12,357 nt of DNA from Melioribacter sp. (lineage in GTDB: Bacteria; Bacteroidota; Ignavibacteria; Ignavibacteriales; Melioribacteraceae), in contig JAENZU010000055.1 in NCBI GenBank assembly GCA_016841125.1, positions 1 to 12,357 of the forward strand. The letters run 5' to 3'. Shown here one piece after another: positions 1-7,700 of the stretch (position 1 is the first letter of the stretch; each line of letters opens with the position of its first letter). A program made the translations under genes and the position numbers. The notes beneath the pieces were generated by a model. The model saw nothing but the letters and a program-made list of their open reading frames with translations, was not told the origin of the DNA and searched no databases.

Positions 1-17
1 TTAGAAAATATTAGTCG

Positions 18-48
18 ATTTGTCATTAGTGTTTTTCTAATGACAAAT
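18..48. repeat. Perfect 12-bp inverted repeat (hairpin), possible terminator
   Basis: The arms ATTTGTCATTAG (18-29) and CTAATGACAAAT (37-48) are perfectly complementary around a 7-nt loop. The hairpin lies about 55 nt beyond the stop codon of the minus-strand YdhR-like gene, so it could end that transcript. The stem is AT-rich and has no clean T-run next to it in either direction, so terminator function is uncertain; a palindromic repeat or binding site is the alternative. Confidence 0.5.
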
Positions 49-102
49 TTGGGTTAAGAATATTATTTGCGTAGTTATTTTTTGCTCTTAAAATTCGAAT
101 AA

Positions 103-411
103 TTACTCTGCAATGGGTCCGCGATCTGCGTACAGCGGGTAAAGAATCTCATAAGTCTCTAATCTTATTTCCTCTACTTCATAAGCAGTTGGAATTGTCT
201 TTGCAAGTTCAGTTTTTTGAAATTCAGTCAAAGCCTTCTTGTTCTCGAAAAAGTAAACGCCGCAGACCTCGCCGGTAGATTCATCGCGCCCGTAGATCTT
301 CTGCAGAAGTCCGGGCACCTCAAGGAAGCGGGGACGCCGCTCAATTAATCGTTTTTCCAAATCATTTTCACTTAGATTTGATTTTGCTCTTACAAACAAT
401 AAAGAAGCCAT
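103..411 (-). CDS. YdhR-like monooxygenase-fold (dimeric alpha/beta barrel) protein
   Basis: This 102-residue cytoplasmic protein resembles the YdhR / antibiotic-biosynthesis-monooxygenase-like group, small ferredoxin-like folds that dimerise into an alpha/beta barrel. The group is annotated as putative monooxygenases, but substrates are mostly unknown. Supporting features are an N-terminal strand (LLFVRAKSN), the RPRFLEVPGLLQK stretch around residues 27-39, the GEVCGVYFFENKKAL strand-turn-helix around 48-62, and a C-terminal YEILYPLYADRG block. The length is normal for the family. The ATG at 411 is preferred over the TTG at 414 because AAGGAGGA sits directly upstream, leaving 5 nt between GGAGG and the ATG but only 2 nt to the TTG. 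No signal peptide is visible. The gene stands alone, with the next minus-strand gene ending 137 bp upstream. The fold assignment is fairly firm; the enzymatic role is not. Confidence 0.75.
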   Translation of the reverse strand: MASLLFVRAKSNLSENDLEKRLIERRPRFLEVPGLLQKIYGRDESTGEVCGVYFFENKKALTEFQKTELAKTIPTAYEVEEIRLETYEILYPLYADRGPIAE

Positions 412-446
412 CAATTCCTCCTTTTTTGTAAATGCATAATTTTACA

Positions 447-476
447 ATAATACTGAAATAATTTAAACATTAGCAA
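447..476 (-). promoter_or_regulatory. Possible sigma70-like promoter for the YdhR-like gene
   Basis: Read on the minus strand, TTGCTA (476-471) and TATTAT (452-447) are separated by 18 nt and lie about 35 nt upstream of the gene's Shine-Dalgarno and ATG. A 15-nt near-perfect palindrome, AGCAAAGGCTTTGCT (472-486), overlaps the -35 element and could be an operator. The surrounding DNA is AT-rich, so chance matches are likely. Confidence 0.25.
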
Positions 477-550
477 AGGCTTTGCTGTTTACCTCGATCT
501 TCTTGAACTTGGGACTTTTTATTTATTGGAGAGGTTATATGGAGATTTGT

Positions 551-1375
551 TCACCTTTTAATCCACATCAGTAAGTCTGAGTAAAGTTGTTCCCGAACAG
601 AACTAAATCCATGATTATCGTGGTAGGTTTTAAAGGTTATATCCTCTGCACCGGCCGTCTTAAATGCTCGATAATTCGGCAAAAGAAAATCATCGATAGT
701 AGTATGTCTATCTTCCCAACCTCCAAAAATGATCATTGACCGATCGGCTAGTTTATCTGCATTTTCTGTTAAGCCATAAATTTTTTGGTTTTCTTTAAGT
801 TCGGAAAGTGTGCTCTCAACTCCAAAACGAATTGGACCATCGGGAGCAGAGGTTGAGGTTAATATTTTTTTCACCATTACCGCAAACTCTTCATCAGCTA
901 GATACTGGCGGATTAGTATAGAGTGATCCGTGCCGGCGACAGAAAATATTCGTCGAACTGATGTGTCTCTGGCTGCGTATGCAAGCGATATTCCGCCACC
1001 CCAACTGTGCCCGCCTAATACTAGGTTAGTTGAATTCAAGTCTGATCGTTCCGACTTTTTGATCCATTCCAAAGAAGCCTCAATGTCTTCAAGAGCATTA
1101 GCAAATGATGCTGTGCCCTCACTATTGTGCCAACCACGAGGGCTAAGAACTACAACAGCTAAACCTCGGGACATTAACGCTTTCCCAATTCCGAGTACGT
1201 CAGAAGGTCCACCACCCCAACCGGGAACAACTAATACTGTTGCAGTGGGATATACATCACTACTCCAAATAGTGAGTATTATATTAGAACCATGGCTATC
1301 GATCTTTGTGATAGATTGTGATCTTACAATTGAAGCGCCTACAATCATAAGAATGAGAAGAAATAATCGTTTCAT
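551..1375 (-). CDS. Exported alpha/beta hydrolase (dienelactone-hydrolase/prolyl-oligopeptidase-like)
   Basis: This 274-residue protein begins with a signal peptide (MKRLFLLILMIVGASIVRS, cleavage near residue 20) and so acts outside the cytoplasm. The rest is a serine alpha/beta hydrolase. The nucleophile elbow is G122-H-S124-W-G126, an oxyanion-loop segment PGWGGG lies near residues 51-56, the acid is probably D222 in GGWEDRH, and the histidine is probably H255 in HDNHGF. The complete triad suggests an active esterase or peptidase, but the substrate cannot be read from sequence. No T9SS tail is present, so periplasmic location is more likely than surface export. The ATG lies 13 bp after the stop of the T9SS-exported repeat protein, implying co-transcription. 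No clear Shine-Dalgarno is seen, so translation may depend on reinitiation or an AT-rich leader. Confidence 0.85.
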   Translation of the reverse strand: MKRLFLLILMIVGASIVRSQSITKIDSHGSNIILTIWSSDVYPTATVLVVPGWGGGPSDVLGIGKALMSRGLAVVVLSPRGWHNSEGTASFANALEDIEASLEWIKKSERSDLNSTNLVLGGHSWGGGISLAYAARDTSVRRIFSVAGTDHSILIRQYLADEEFAVMVKKILTSTSAPDGPIRFGVESTLSELKENQKIYGLTENADKLADRSMIIFGGWEDRHTTIDDFLLPNYRAFKTAGAEDITFKTYHDNHGFSSVREQLYSDLLMWIKR

Positions 1376-1388
1376 ATTATTTTGAGAA

Positions 1389-3035
1389 CTACTTTAATAG
1401 CATCATCTTCTTTGTTTCTGAAAATTTTCCTGCAGTTAATTTGTAGAAATAAATCCCGCTTGGCAGCTGACTTGCATCAAAAGTAACTTTGTGTTCACCT
1501 GCAGACTTTTGTTCATCAACCAAAGTACGAACAACACTTCCTAATAAATCGTAAACAACAAGTTTCACATTTGCTTTTTCACTTTTTACGTTTCGCTGTA
1601 TTTCATATTTAATTGTTGTGGTTGGGTTAAACGGATTAGGGTAATTCTGAGATAATGAAAAATCGTTTAATAAATTTTCCGGATCGTTGATGTTGGTTAG
1701 GGTATTATAGTGCATAGTAACTTGACTTAACAATAGATAATATTCATACCCATTATTGCTAAAAGTAAATTGAGTTTCTGCTGGTATCCAAATTGAACCG
1801 TTATACACTTCAGCTAAAAAGTTTGTTAATGTTCCATTTAGATTGTATTGATATGAATATCTACTTGTTTTTGCCCAAATATTCTGACCCTCAACCCATT
1901 GCTCATTTAAAATTCCAATCAAATTATTTTGATCATATGTATAAGTATACCTCCAGAGTTTCAGCCAATTGCCGGCAGTCTTGTTCCAAATTGAGTGTAA
2001 ATAAAAAGTGTTTTGACCCAATGTATTATAAGAATAAGTTTCCAAGTAAGCATTCCGCCACTGTTGTGTACTGTCTACCCAGCCTTGAATTAGATGTTCG
2101 GTTAGATTATTATTGCTATTATATGAATAGAGTTGTCTTCCCACATTTTTCCAATTACCCAAAAGAAAATCAAAAGACTCACTTCTATATTCGATTAAAT
2201 TATTACTATTATCATAAGTTTTTAAAGTTCTATCATTCGGGCTCCATTGTGCTGAAATAAAATATTCATACAAAAAAATTAGTTCATTACCATTTTCATC
2301 ATATGAAAAAGAAGAACGTGAACTATTTTCCCAACTATTTGTATCTCTATTATAGTTTTTTACAGTTCTGCGTAATAAACGACCATGTGAGTCATATTCC
2401 ATATTTTTAGATTGTTTAAAGACAAGAGTCGTATCGGGAAAAAGAGATAATTCTTTTGTCACCTCCGTAAGTGCTTTGCCTGAGCCGTTATAAGTATACG
2501 TGATATTTTGAAATAATATCCACGAATTTTCAAACCAACGGAATTTGTCCGTAGATAATTTGTAATTTCTATTGCTATAAGTACTGGAATATTTTTCAAA
2601 TGGGTCCCAATCTGCTTTAGCGATGTCCCATTTTTCATAAATTTCTTCTATTATGTTGTTATTTACATCCAATACATATGAATATCTCTCAATATTCTGC
2701 CATTTATTGGTATAAGTTAGTAGTTTTTGTTTTAAATGAAGCACCCTTTTATTCTGGCTGTTATATTCAACAGACTCTTTATAAGTATTGCCATACTGCT
2801 GATATATTAAACTATCCAGCAATTCCCCGGTTAAAATATTATTTAAGAAATTTTGCAGTACAAAACTATCGAAAAGATTGTTTTGCCCATTCCTTTCCTG
2901 ATCAAAGTTTAAATGCTCTAATTGCGGGTTAAATTGATGCTCTTGAGAAAAATCAATCTGCGCGTTTGCATTAAACACAATTGCAAAAAATAAACTAGCT
3001 GTTAAAATGATTTTAAGTCTGAAATGAATTTTCAT
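1389..3035 (-). CDS. T9SS-exported protein with about 30-residue tandem YD/W-rich repeats
   Basis: The 548-residue product has an N-terminal signal peptide (MKIHFRLKIILTASLFFAIV, cleavage around NANA-Q) and a C-terminal type IX sorting domain (about residues 459-548) starting with FSLSQNYPNPFNP and ending in a lysine-rich KKMMLLK. Such tails direct secretion across the outer membrane and are usually cleaved. Between them, roughly residues 90-430, lie about ten imperfect repeats of 29-31 residues, each of the form Y(S/D)YnxnNxL, about ten residues, W, four to six residues, R/K, then another Y-rich strand. They resemble the YD-type beta-repeats of large surface proteins. Binding or adhesion is possible, but no catalytic motif is visible. 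The ATG at 3035 is chosen over an upstream one at 3062 because GGAGG sits 7 nt before it and the signal peptide then starts cleanly. The gene heads an operon with the hydrolase. Confidence 0.85.
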   Translation of the reverse strand: MKIHFRLKIILTASLFFAIVFNANAQIDFSQEHQFNPQLEHLNFDQERNGQNNLFDSFVLQNFLNNILTGELLDSLIYQQYGNTYKESVEYNSQNKRVLHLKQKLLTYTNKWQNIERYSYVLDVNNNIIEEIYEKWDIAKADWDPFEKYSSTYSNRNYKLSTDKFRWFENSWILFQNITYTYNGSGKALTEVTKELSLFPDTTLVFKQSKNMEYDSHGRLLRRTVKNYNRDTNSWENSSRSSFSYDENGNELIFLYEYFISAQWSPNDRTLKTYDNSNNLIEYRSESFDFLLGNWKNVGRQLYSYNSNNNLTEHLIQGWVDSTQQWRNAYLETYSYNTLGQNTFYLHSIWNKTAGNWLKLWRYTYTYDQNNLIGILNEQWVEGQNIWAKTSRYSYQYNLNGTLTNFLAEVYNGSIWIPAETQFTFSNNGYEYYLLLSQVTMHYNTLTNINDPENLLNDFSLSQNYPNPFNPTTTIKYEIQRNVKSEKANVKLVVYDLLGSVVRTLVDEQKSAGEHKVTFDASQLPSGIYFYKLTAGKFSETKKMMLLK

Positions 3036-3175
3036 CACAATTCCTCCATTATTTGCTACCACTGTTTTTCAATAATTGCCTCTAAAAAAATAATACATTA
3101 CAAAATAAGAAATGAAAGTCTTTTTGTCACTCATTTTATTTGCTTTTGTGCTTCAAAGTTTGCAAAAAGGAAAAA

Positions 3176-3238
3176 ATGTATGATAATTATTATTCTCGGC
3201 GTCAGCTACGTGGGCTTTCTGAAGATGTTGAAGAATAA
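3176..3238 (+). pseudogene. Short open frame, possible remnant of a decayed gene
   Basis: An ATG at 3176 preceded by AAAAAGG at 5-nt spacing opens a 20-codon frame (MYDNYYYSRRQLRGLSEDVE...) ending in TAA at 3236-3238. The same frame continues after that stop and one further TAG with protein-like text (ILDKILPISYPLITQ), and a terminator-like hairpin lies downstream at 3361. This looks like an eroded gene start, but I cannot name the parent family. A chance open frame is the main alternative. Confidence 0.2.
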
Positions 3239-3360
3239 GTGAAAGTTTTCTAGATTCTTGATAAAATCCTTCCCATATCATACCCACTGATCACTCAACC
3301 GTGAAGTTATCGTCATTTAAATTTTACTTTTTGGGTGGTTTCAAAAGTACTTTTAAAGCG

Positions 3361-3385
3361 AAGCCTCGGCCATTAACCGAGGCTT
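3361..3385. terminator. Strong GC hairpin, probable intrinsic terminator
   Basis: AAGCCTCGG (3361-3369) and CCGAGGCTT (3377-3385) form a perfect 9-bp stem with a 7-nt loop. The flanks are short A/T stretches on both sides rather than a long T-run, so orientation is unclear. On the minus strand it could stop read-through from the toxin-antitoxin operon about 345 nt upstream; on the plus strand it would follow only the fragmentary frame at 3176. Confidence 0.55.
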
Positions 3386-3498
3386 TATCAAAAGTATAGT
3401 TTATTTTCAACTCCTTTTTTGTCCTATAGGTGCTGAAGTTTTACACTGTATGTCTTCAAAAGAAATGAGACAATTATCCCCAAAATTAATTAGTAGGT

Positions 3499-3704
3499 AT
3501 AACGGAGTTGTCAAATAACACGTCGGCCACTGCACGAACAACCCGCAACAACGAACCAACGCCGATTATTACAGCAGACAATGATTAACTTTTGTCGCAA
3601 TCATTGGCTGCATGAAACTTGTTTATTAAAAAAACAAAAAAGCTAATTATTTAAAACTCCAAACTCGAAAAAACAAAACCCGACGCCAGGCAAGGAGCGG
3701 TTAT
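3499..3704. repeat. Compound imperfect palindrome, attC-like in organisation
   Basis: Nested complementary arms enclose 206 nt. The outer pair is ATAAC (3499-3503) with GTTAT (3700-3704), the inner pair is CGTCGG (3521-3526) with CCGACG (3680-3685), and a central hairpin pairs CAGC-aga-CAATGATT (3572-3586) with AATCATTG-GCTG (3599-3610), leaving three unpaired bases on one arm. Paired R-like and L-like boxes with extrahelical bases recall integron attC sites, but the length exceeds most attC sites, the boxes do not fit the consensus exactly and no integrase is present. It lies immediately downstream of the toxin gene. Confidence 0.4.
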
Positions 3705-3709
3705 GTTGA
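3615..3709 (-). repeat. Inverted copy (left) of a repeat flanking the toxin-antitoxin pair
   Basis: Read on the minus strand, this segment starts TCAACATAACCGC next to the toxin gene and runs outward to AACAAGTTT. Its best-matching part (3615-3668) aligns with 4507-4562 read on the plus strand. They share TCGRGTTTGSAGTTTTAA, then TAGCTTTTT, then TTTTTTAAT and AACAAGTTT. The match was found by eye and has small gaps. It overlaps the right half of the compound palindrome. Confidence 0.5.
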
Positions 3710-3729
3710 TTTGCTAATTCTATGGCATT

Positions 3730-4056
3730 TTACCTTAATAATCTTTCACCTAATATTTCTTGAATATTTCTTCTGCCATCAAGAATACAATGTATGTAAA
3801 TTAGATTATTTTCAATCTCATAAATTATGCGATAAGGTTTATAATGTATTTCTAAATATTTTTTTATTCCCGTTTGTCTTAATTCTTGAGGTATGTGGCC
3901 TCTCTCCGGAATATCTTCTAACTTTAGGAATGTCTTCTCTATTGAATCCAGTAGTTTATTTGCCGCAACAATATCGCCATTAGCAGCAACATAAATAAAT
4001 ATTTCACTCAAATCTTGCTTTGCTTTTGGATCAATTAATACTTTATATTTTTTCAT
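3730..4056 (-). CDS. Type II toxin, RelE/ParE superfamily
   Basis: This 108-residue protein has the size and layout of the RelE/ParE (plasmid stabilisation) toxin fold: an opening strand (KYKVLIDPKA), two helices (DLSEIFIYVAANGDIVAANKL), the P-x-x-G turn around residues 50-53 (IPERGHIPQEL), the YRIIYEI strand (75-81), and the final strand and helix with DGRRNIQEIL (93-102). Family members act either as ribosome-dependent mRNA nucleases or as gyrase poisons; the RGH...PEL and YRIIYEI features lean to the ParE-like side, but sequence alone does not decide. It starts one base after the antitoxin stop codon, the usual co-translated arrangement. The frame appears intact. The partner antitoxin is expected to bind and neutralise it. 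Confidence 0.85.
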   Translation of the reverse strand: MKKYKVLIDPKAKQDLSEIFIYVAANGDIVAANKLLDSIEKTFLKLEDIPERGHIPQELRQTGIKKYLEIHYKPYRIIYEIENNLIYIHCILDGRRNIQEILGERLLR

Positions 4057-4057
4057 A

Positions 4058-4330
4058 TTAATGCAGCGAGTTTAACTCTTTTCTCAATTCGCTAAATGTA
4101 GTTTTAATATCTGTTGCCTTCTTATTTTTATTATTTGTCATAGCCAATAATTTCAGCATCGCCATTGTTTCTTGCATTTTTTCATAAACTTTAATGTCTT
4201 GCACAATGACTTTTGCTTCACCATTTTGAGTAATAACAAAAGTTTTTTGATTCTTATTTATATCATCAATTAAATTTGCCGCATTCGCCTTAAGATAACT
4301 TATAGATTTTACTGATTCACTCAACTTCAT
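4058..4330 (-). CDS. Type II antitoxin, Phd/YefM family
   Basis: The 90-residue product matches Phd/YefM antitoxins. The N-terminal two-thirds (SVKSISYLKANAANLIDDI, then TFVITQNGEAKVIVQDIKVYE) is the DNA-binding Phd fold, with the typical T-x-N-G-x-A-x-x-x-V strand at about residues 33-43. The charged C-terminal helix (TTFSELRKEL) is the usual toxin-wrapping segment. It would neutralise the downstream RelE/ParE toxin and repress the shared promoter. The start is supported by AAGGA at 7-nt spacing. The first gene of the pair is the antitoxin, as is normal for this family. Confidence 0.88.
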   Translation of the reverse strand: MKLSESVKSISYLKANAANLIDDINKNQKTFVITQNGEAKVIVQDIKVYEKMQETMAMLKLLAMTNNKNKKATDIKTTFSELRKELNSLH

Positions 4331-4352
4331 TTGTCAGTCCTTTTTTAGACCA

Positions 4353-4381
4353 AATTTAGTTCTTTCTGCCGAATATGTCAA
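4353..4381 (-). promoter_or_regulatory. Sigma70-like promoter of the toxin-antitoxin operon
   Basis: On the minus strand a perfect TTGACA (4381-4376) is followed after 17 nt by TAAATT (4358-4353), and the antitoxin ATG lies 22 nt beyond that. Spacing and position are ideal. Antitoxin-mediated autorepression over this region would be expected for the family; I see no strong symmetric operator. Confidence 0.5.
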
Positions 4382-4447
4382 GTCCTCTATTTTGCCGTAC
4401 ACCAAGCTCATTTTCTTATTGAATAGAGACAATGTCTTTATGTGAAC

Positions 4448-4585
4448 TCAACACGACCGCCCTCCAAAGGCTGGTAAACTTATTACGATTCGGTAATTTG
4501 CGATTTTCGGGTTTGCAGTTTTAATGAAGTAGCTTTTTGAATATTTTTTAATTAACAAGTTTCCCTTCACGGCGGATCGGAGTTG
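4448..4585 (+). repeat. Inverted copy (right) of the repeat flanking the toxin-antitoxin pair
   Basis: This copy starts TCAACACGACCGC (4448-4460), close to TCAACATAACCGC of the left copy, and includes the conserved block 4507-4562. It has its own complementary ends: CAAC (4449-4452) with GTTG (4582-4585), and CG-CCGCC (4454-4461) with GGCGG-CG (4571-4579) around unmatched bases. Both copies therefore have palindromic borders and point outward from the toxin-antitoxin genes. The stretch 4331-4792 otherwise holds only the two promoter candidates and no gene. Confidence 0.45.
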
Positions 4586-4672
4586 CTTATAATTGTAGGT
4601 AGTTTGTTAGGAAGGAATTAGTTGTAGGAACAAGCTGGGTAATAACCGCTTCGTATTGTAACATAGTTCAGA

Positions 4673-4701
4673 TTGATTAAATTTGAAACTGATCCTATTA
4701 T
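4673..4701 (+). promoter_or_regulatory. Possible sigma70-like promoter of the metallophosphoesterase gene
   Basis: TTGATT (4673-4678) and TATTAT (4696-4701) are 17 nt apart and lead into a leader of about 90 nt before the ATG at 4793. The region is AT-rich and no other signal supports it, so this is a weak call. Confidence 0.3.
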
Positions 4702-4792
4702 AAATATCATTTTCCCCTTATTGGGTATGCTTTCGTGTTTCATTATATTGAGGTTAAAAGATCTACTTTTCTTTTATTATTAAATTAAAAGT

Positions 4793-7700
4793 ATGCAAAT
4801 GAAAAAACCTTCTAAAAGTTACCTCGTAAAACTACCGATTTTATTTCTTTTCTTTGTTCTGGTTAATCCGAATCTTTTATTGTCAAATTCATATTTGATA
4901 TCTCCGGAAAGTATTGACCGGATTTCATTTACGGTCGCCTCAGATAATAATTTGGGCAATTCGGATTTGAAAATATCTGAACCGAATGCGGAAACCGTAA
5001 TGGTCACATTCAATGTTACCGTACCGGAAAATACTCCGGAAGCAGATACAGTTTTCATTGTTGGAACATTCAATGGCTGGAATCCCGGCGAAACATCGCT
5101 TACCAAGCTATCCATAAATTTATGGCAGGGTGTTCTGGCTTTGCCTCAAGATTCAACGTTTGAGTATAAATTCACGCGGGGCAGCTGGGAGACTGTAGAA
5201 AAAGACGCCAATGGAAACGAGATTGAGAACCGACTTATTTCAACAGGCTCTATTAATTTAGTCGTTAGCAATGAAGTTGCCAGTTGGGCTGATCTTGGAA
5301 TTACATCTGAGCCGGAAAATATTTCCCCAATATTATCCTATTTCAATAGTTCACCCCAAACATCTATCGCAATAACATGGGCATCGGAATTCAGCGGCGA
5401 GAGCATGATATACTATGGTGTAAATGATATAAATGAAAATCAAATTATTGTGACAGACCATAAAGATCTGATTGAAGTGGGTGACAGCCTAATTCATATT
5501 GCCCGGGTGACGGGCTTAATTCCAAATACCACTTATCAATATAAAGTTGAAACCGCAGGTGTTTTTGAGAGCGATACATTAAGCTTCACAACCGCCGCCG
5601 AAGAAACAGAATTTACATTTGCCGTTGGTGGAGATAATCAGCTGGCATTGATCGAACCGGTGCTGGATCGAATAATATTAGACAATCCGCGCTTTATGAT
5701 CCATTGCGGCGACCTGGTTGTTGATGGAAACGTAGTGAGCGAATGGTATCAATTTCTTGATAATTTCCGTGAGTTCAATGGAAATTATGCAATGATGCCT
5801 GTATATGGTAATCATGAAGAAGACTCTCCCACAATGGCAAAATTGTTTCAACACCCGTCTAATGGTTCGCCCGAACCGTTGAATGAAGGACACTGGTTCT
5901 CGTTCGACTATAATAATGTGCACTTCATCGGGCTCGATGTAATGCGGGATTTTACTCAGGGCAGCGAGCAATATAACTGGCTGCAGAACGATCTTCAATC
6001 CATCGATGAAAATATAGACCACCGAATAGTATATTTTCATAAACCTGCTTATAACAGTACCGGATATCATGGACCTGACTTACAGGTTAGACACACTCTT
6101 GAGCCTTTATTTATTCAATACAAAGTTGATCTCGTCTTCTCAGGTCATAATCATCACTACGAACGAAGTTTGGCAAACGGTATAACTTATATTACTACGG
6201 GGGGACTGGGAGCTTGGCTCAAAGATTTTAACCCGGGTTCAAATCCATGGTCGGTTTATGCCGAAAAATCTATTCACTACTGCCGAGTAACTGTAAGCGG
6301 GCAAAATATCAAAGTGGAAATGGTTCGCCCGGACGGTTCAGTCGGCGATACTTTTGAATCTTTGCAAGTTGACGGAAACGATGGTGACTGGCTTAATTAC
6401 GGTATCGATCCCTTGCTTGATACTGACAATCTGCAGACCGACCCAGAATTGCAACTTGAACGTTTTTACATAACGCAGGATGCAGATTATTTTTATTTCG
6501 CATTCGATGCTCCCGCAAAAAATAAAGGCATATCTTACGGAATTTATATTGACGTTGATAATGTTGCGGGATCAGGCGGAACGAACGATAGGTGGGGAAA
6601 AGCTGTAGCGGCGGATTTTGATCATTTACCTGAAATTGAGATCTACGCGTTTCATAGCAATACTGATGAGTGGAGCCCCAGCAGTCCCAAGTATTATTCA
6701 TGGGATAACGGCGCATCAGATTGGGTAAGCGCCTCGGGCGGAATGGGAAGTTTACCCACGGGCGGTATTTTTGCTGTAGATACGATAAGCCGTTTTTTTG
6801 AAATGGCAATCCCCAAAGATGTACCCGGCTTTAATAATGCGGATAGTTTTTTTGTTGAATTGTTTACCGTAGGAGAAACAACCGGCGCCGGAGCTTCTGA
6901 GTCGATCCCATCGGACAGCACTATTCAATTTACGATAGAGAACACCTCAACCGACTTTACTACCTTAACGGCATTTTACGGGTTCAACGTAGCAGCAGTT
7001 CAGCCACCTGATCTCAATCCCATTAAGATCGACGGAAACCCGGCTGACTGGATTGGCTTGGATATCGATCAGATCGCCACCGATACCGACAACGCACAGC
7101 AGGGAACCGAATACAAAATGGATTCACACTATGTTTTTATGGATTCCCTTAATGTCTACTTCGGATTCAGGACACCGGCTCAAACTATCGGGCTGCATTA
7201 CGGTATGTATATTGATACAGATAATACAAGTGGATCTGGCGGTACCTCAGATAAATGGGCTTGCAGTGTAACCGCAGTTTCAAACCATTTGCCCGATGTC
7301 ACGATTTACGCTTACCATAACGATGATGGAGGTTGGTCAAGCAGCAGTCCGAAATATTACACATGGAACGGCTCCGACTGGAATGATCATTCCGGCGGAC
7401 AGGGAACCTTGCCTCCCGGCGGACGCTTTGCTCATAATTCAGATCTGGATTTCGTTGAAATTCTGGTGCCCCGCACCTCGCCGGGGTTAGCAGGGGTTTC
7501 GAATTTTTATATTTCGCTGTTTAATTTTGGTTTACAAAAATATGTTTGCGAAACGGTGCCATCCGATCCGGCAGTAACTTTTTATGGTGAGAATACTCTT
7601 ACTTCTGTTCAACTTTCAAGTTTTAGTTTTTTTGAAGAATCAATAGTGTCAGTAAAAAATTCCGGAATGCAAATTCTCCCAAGTGAGTTTTCGCTTAACC

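Larger units (their letters stand above)
3036..3729. other. Gene-poor intergenic stretch
   Basis: No intact gene is convincing in these roughly 700 bases. They contain the leader of the repeat-protein gene, a short open frame with in-frame stops (3176-3301), a strong GC hairpin (3361-3385), and a long compound palindrome (3499-3704) abutting the toxin gene. The last three are described separately. Confidence 0.6.

Noticed and set aside
412..414. TTG as start of the YdhR-like gene
   Set aside because: It lies only 2 nt from the GGAGG core; the adjacent ATG at 411 has better spacing and matches the usual N-terminus of the family.
930..1385. Long plus-strand frame opposite the alpha/beta hydrolase
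   Set aside because: It is antisense to a gene with clear catalytic motifs, and its translation is low-complexity without recognisable domains.
3173..3242. Alternative frame IIIILGVSYVGF resembling the N-terminus of a nucleotide-sugar dehydrogenase
   Set aside because: The likeness is limited to a dozen hydrophobic residues, lacks the glycine pattern of a Rossmann loop and stops at once; probably chance.
6393..6921. Overlapping minus-strand frames inside the metallophosphoesterase gene
   Set aside because: They are antisense shadows of a coherent multidomain protein, with no domains of their own.
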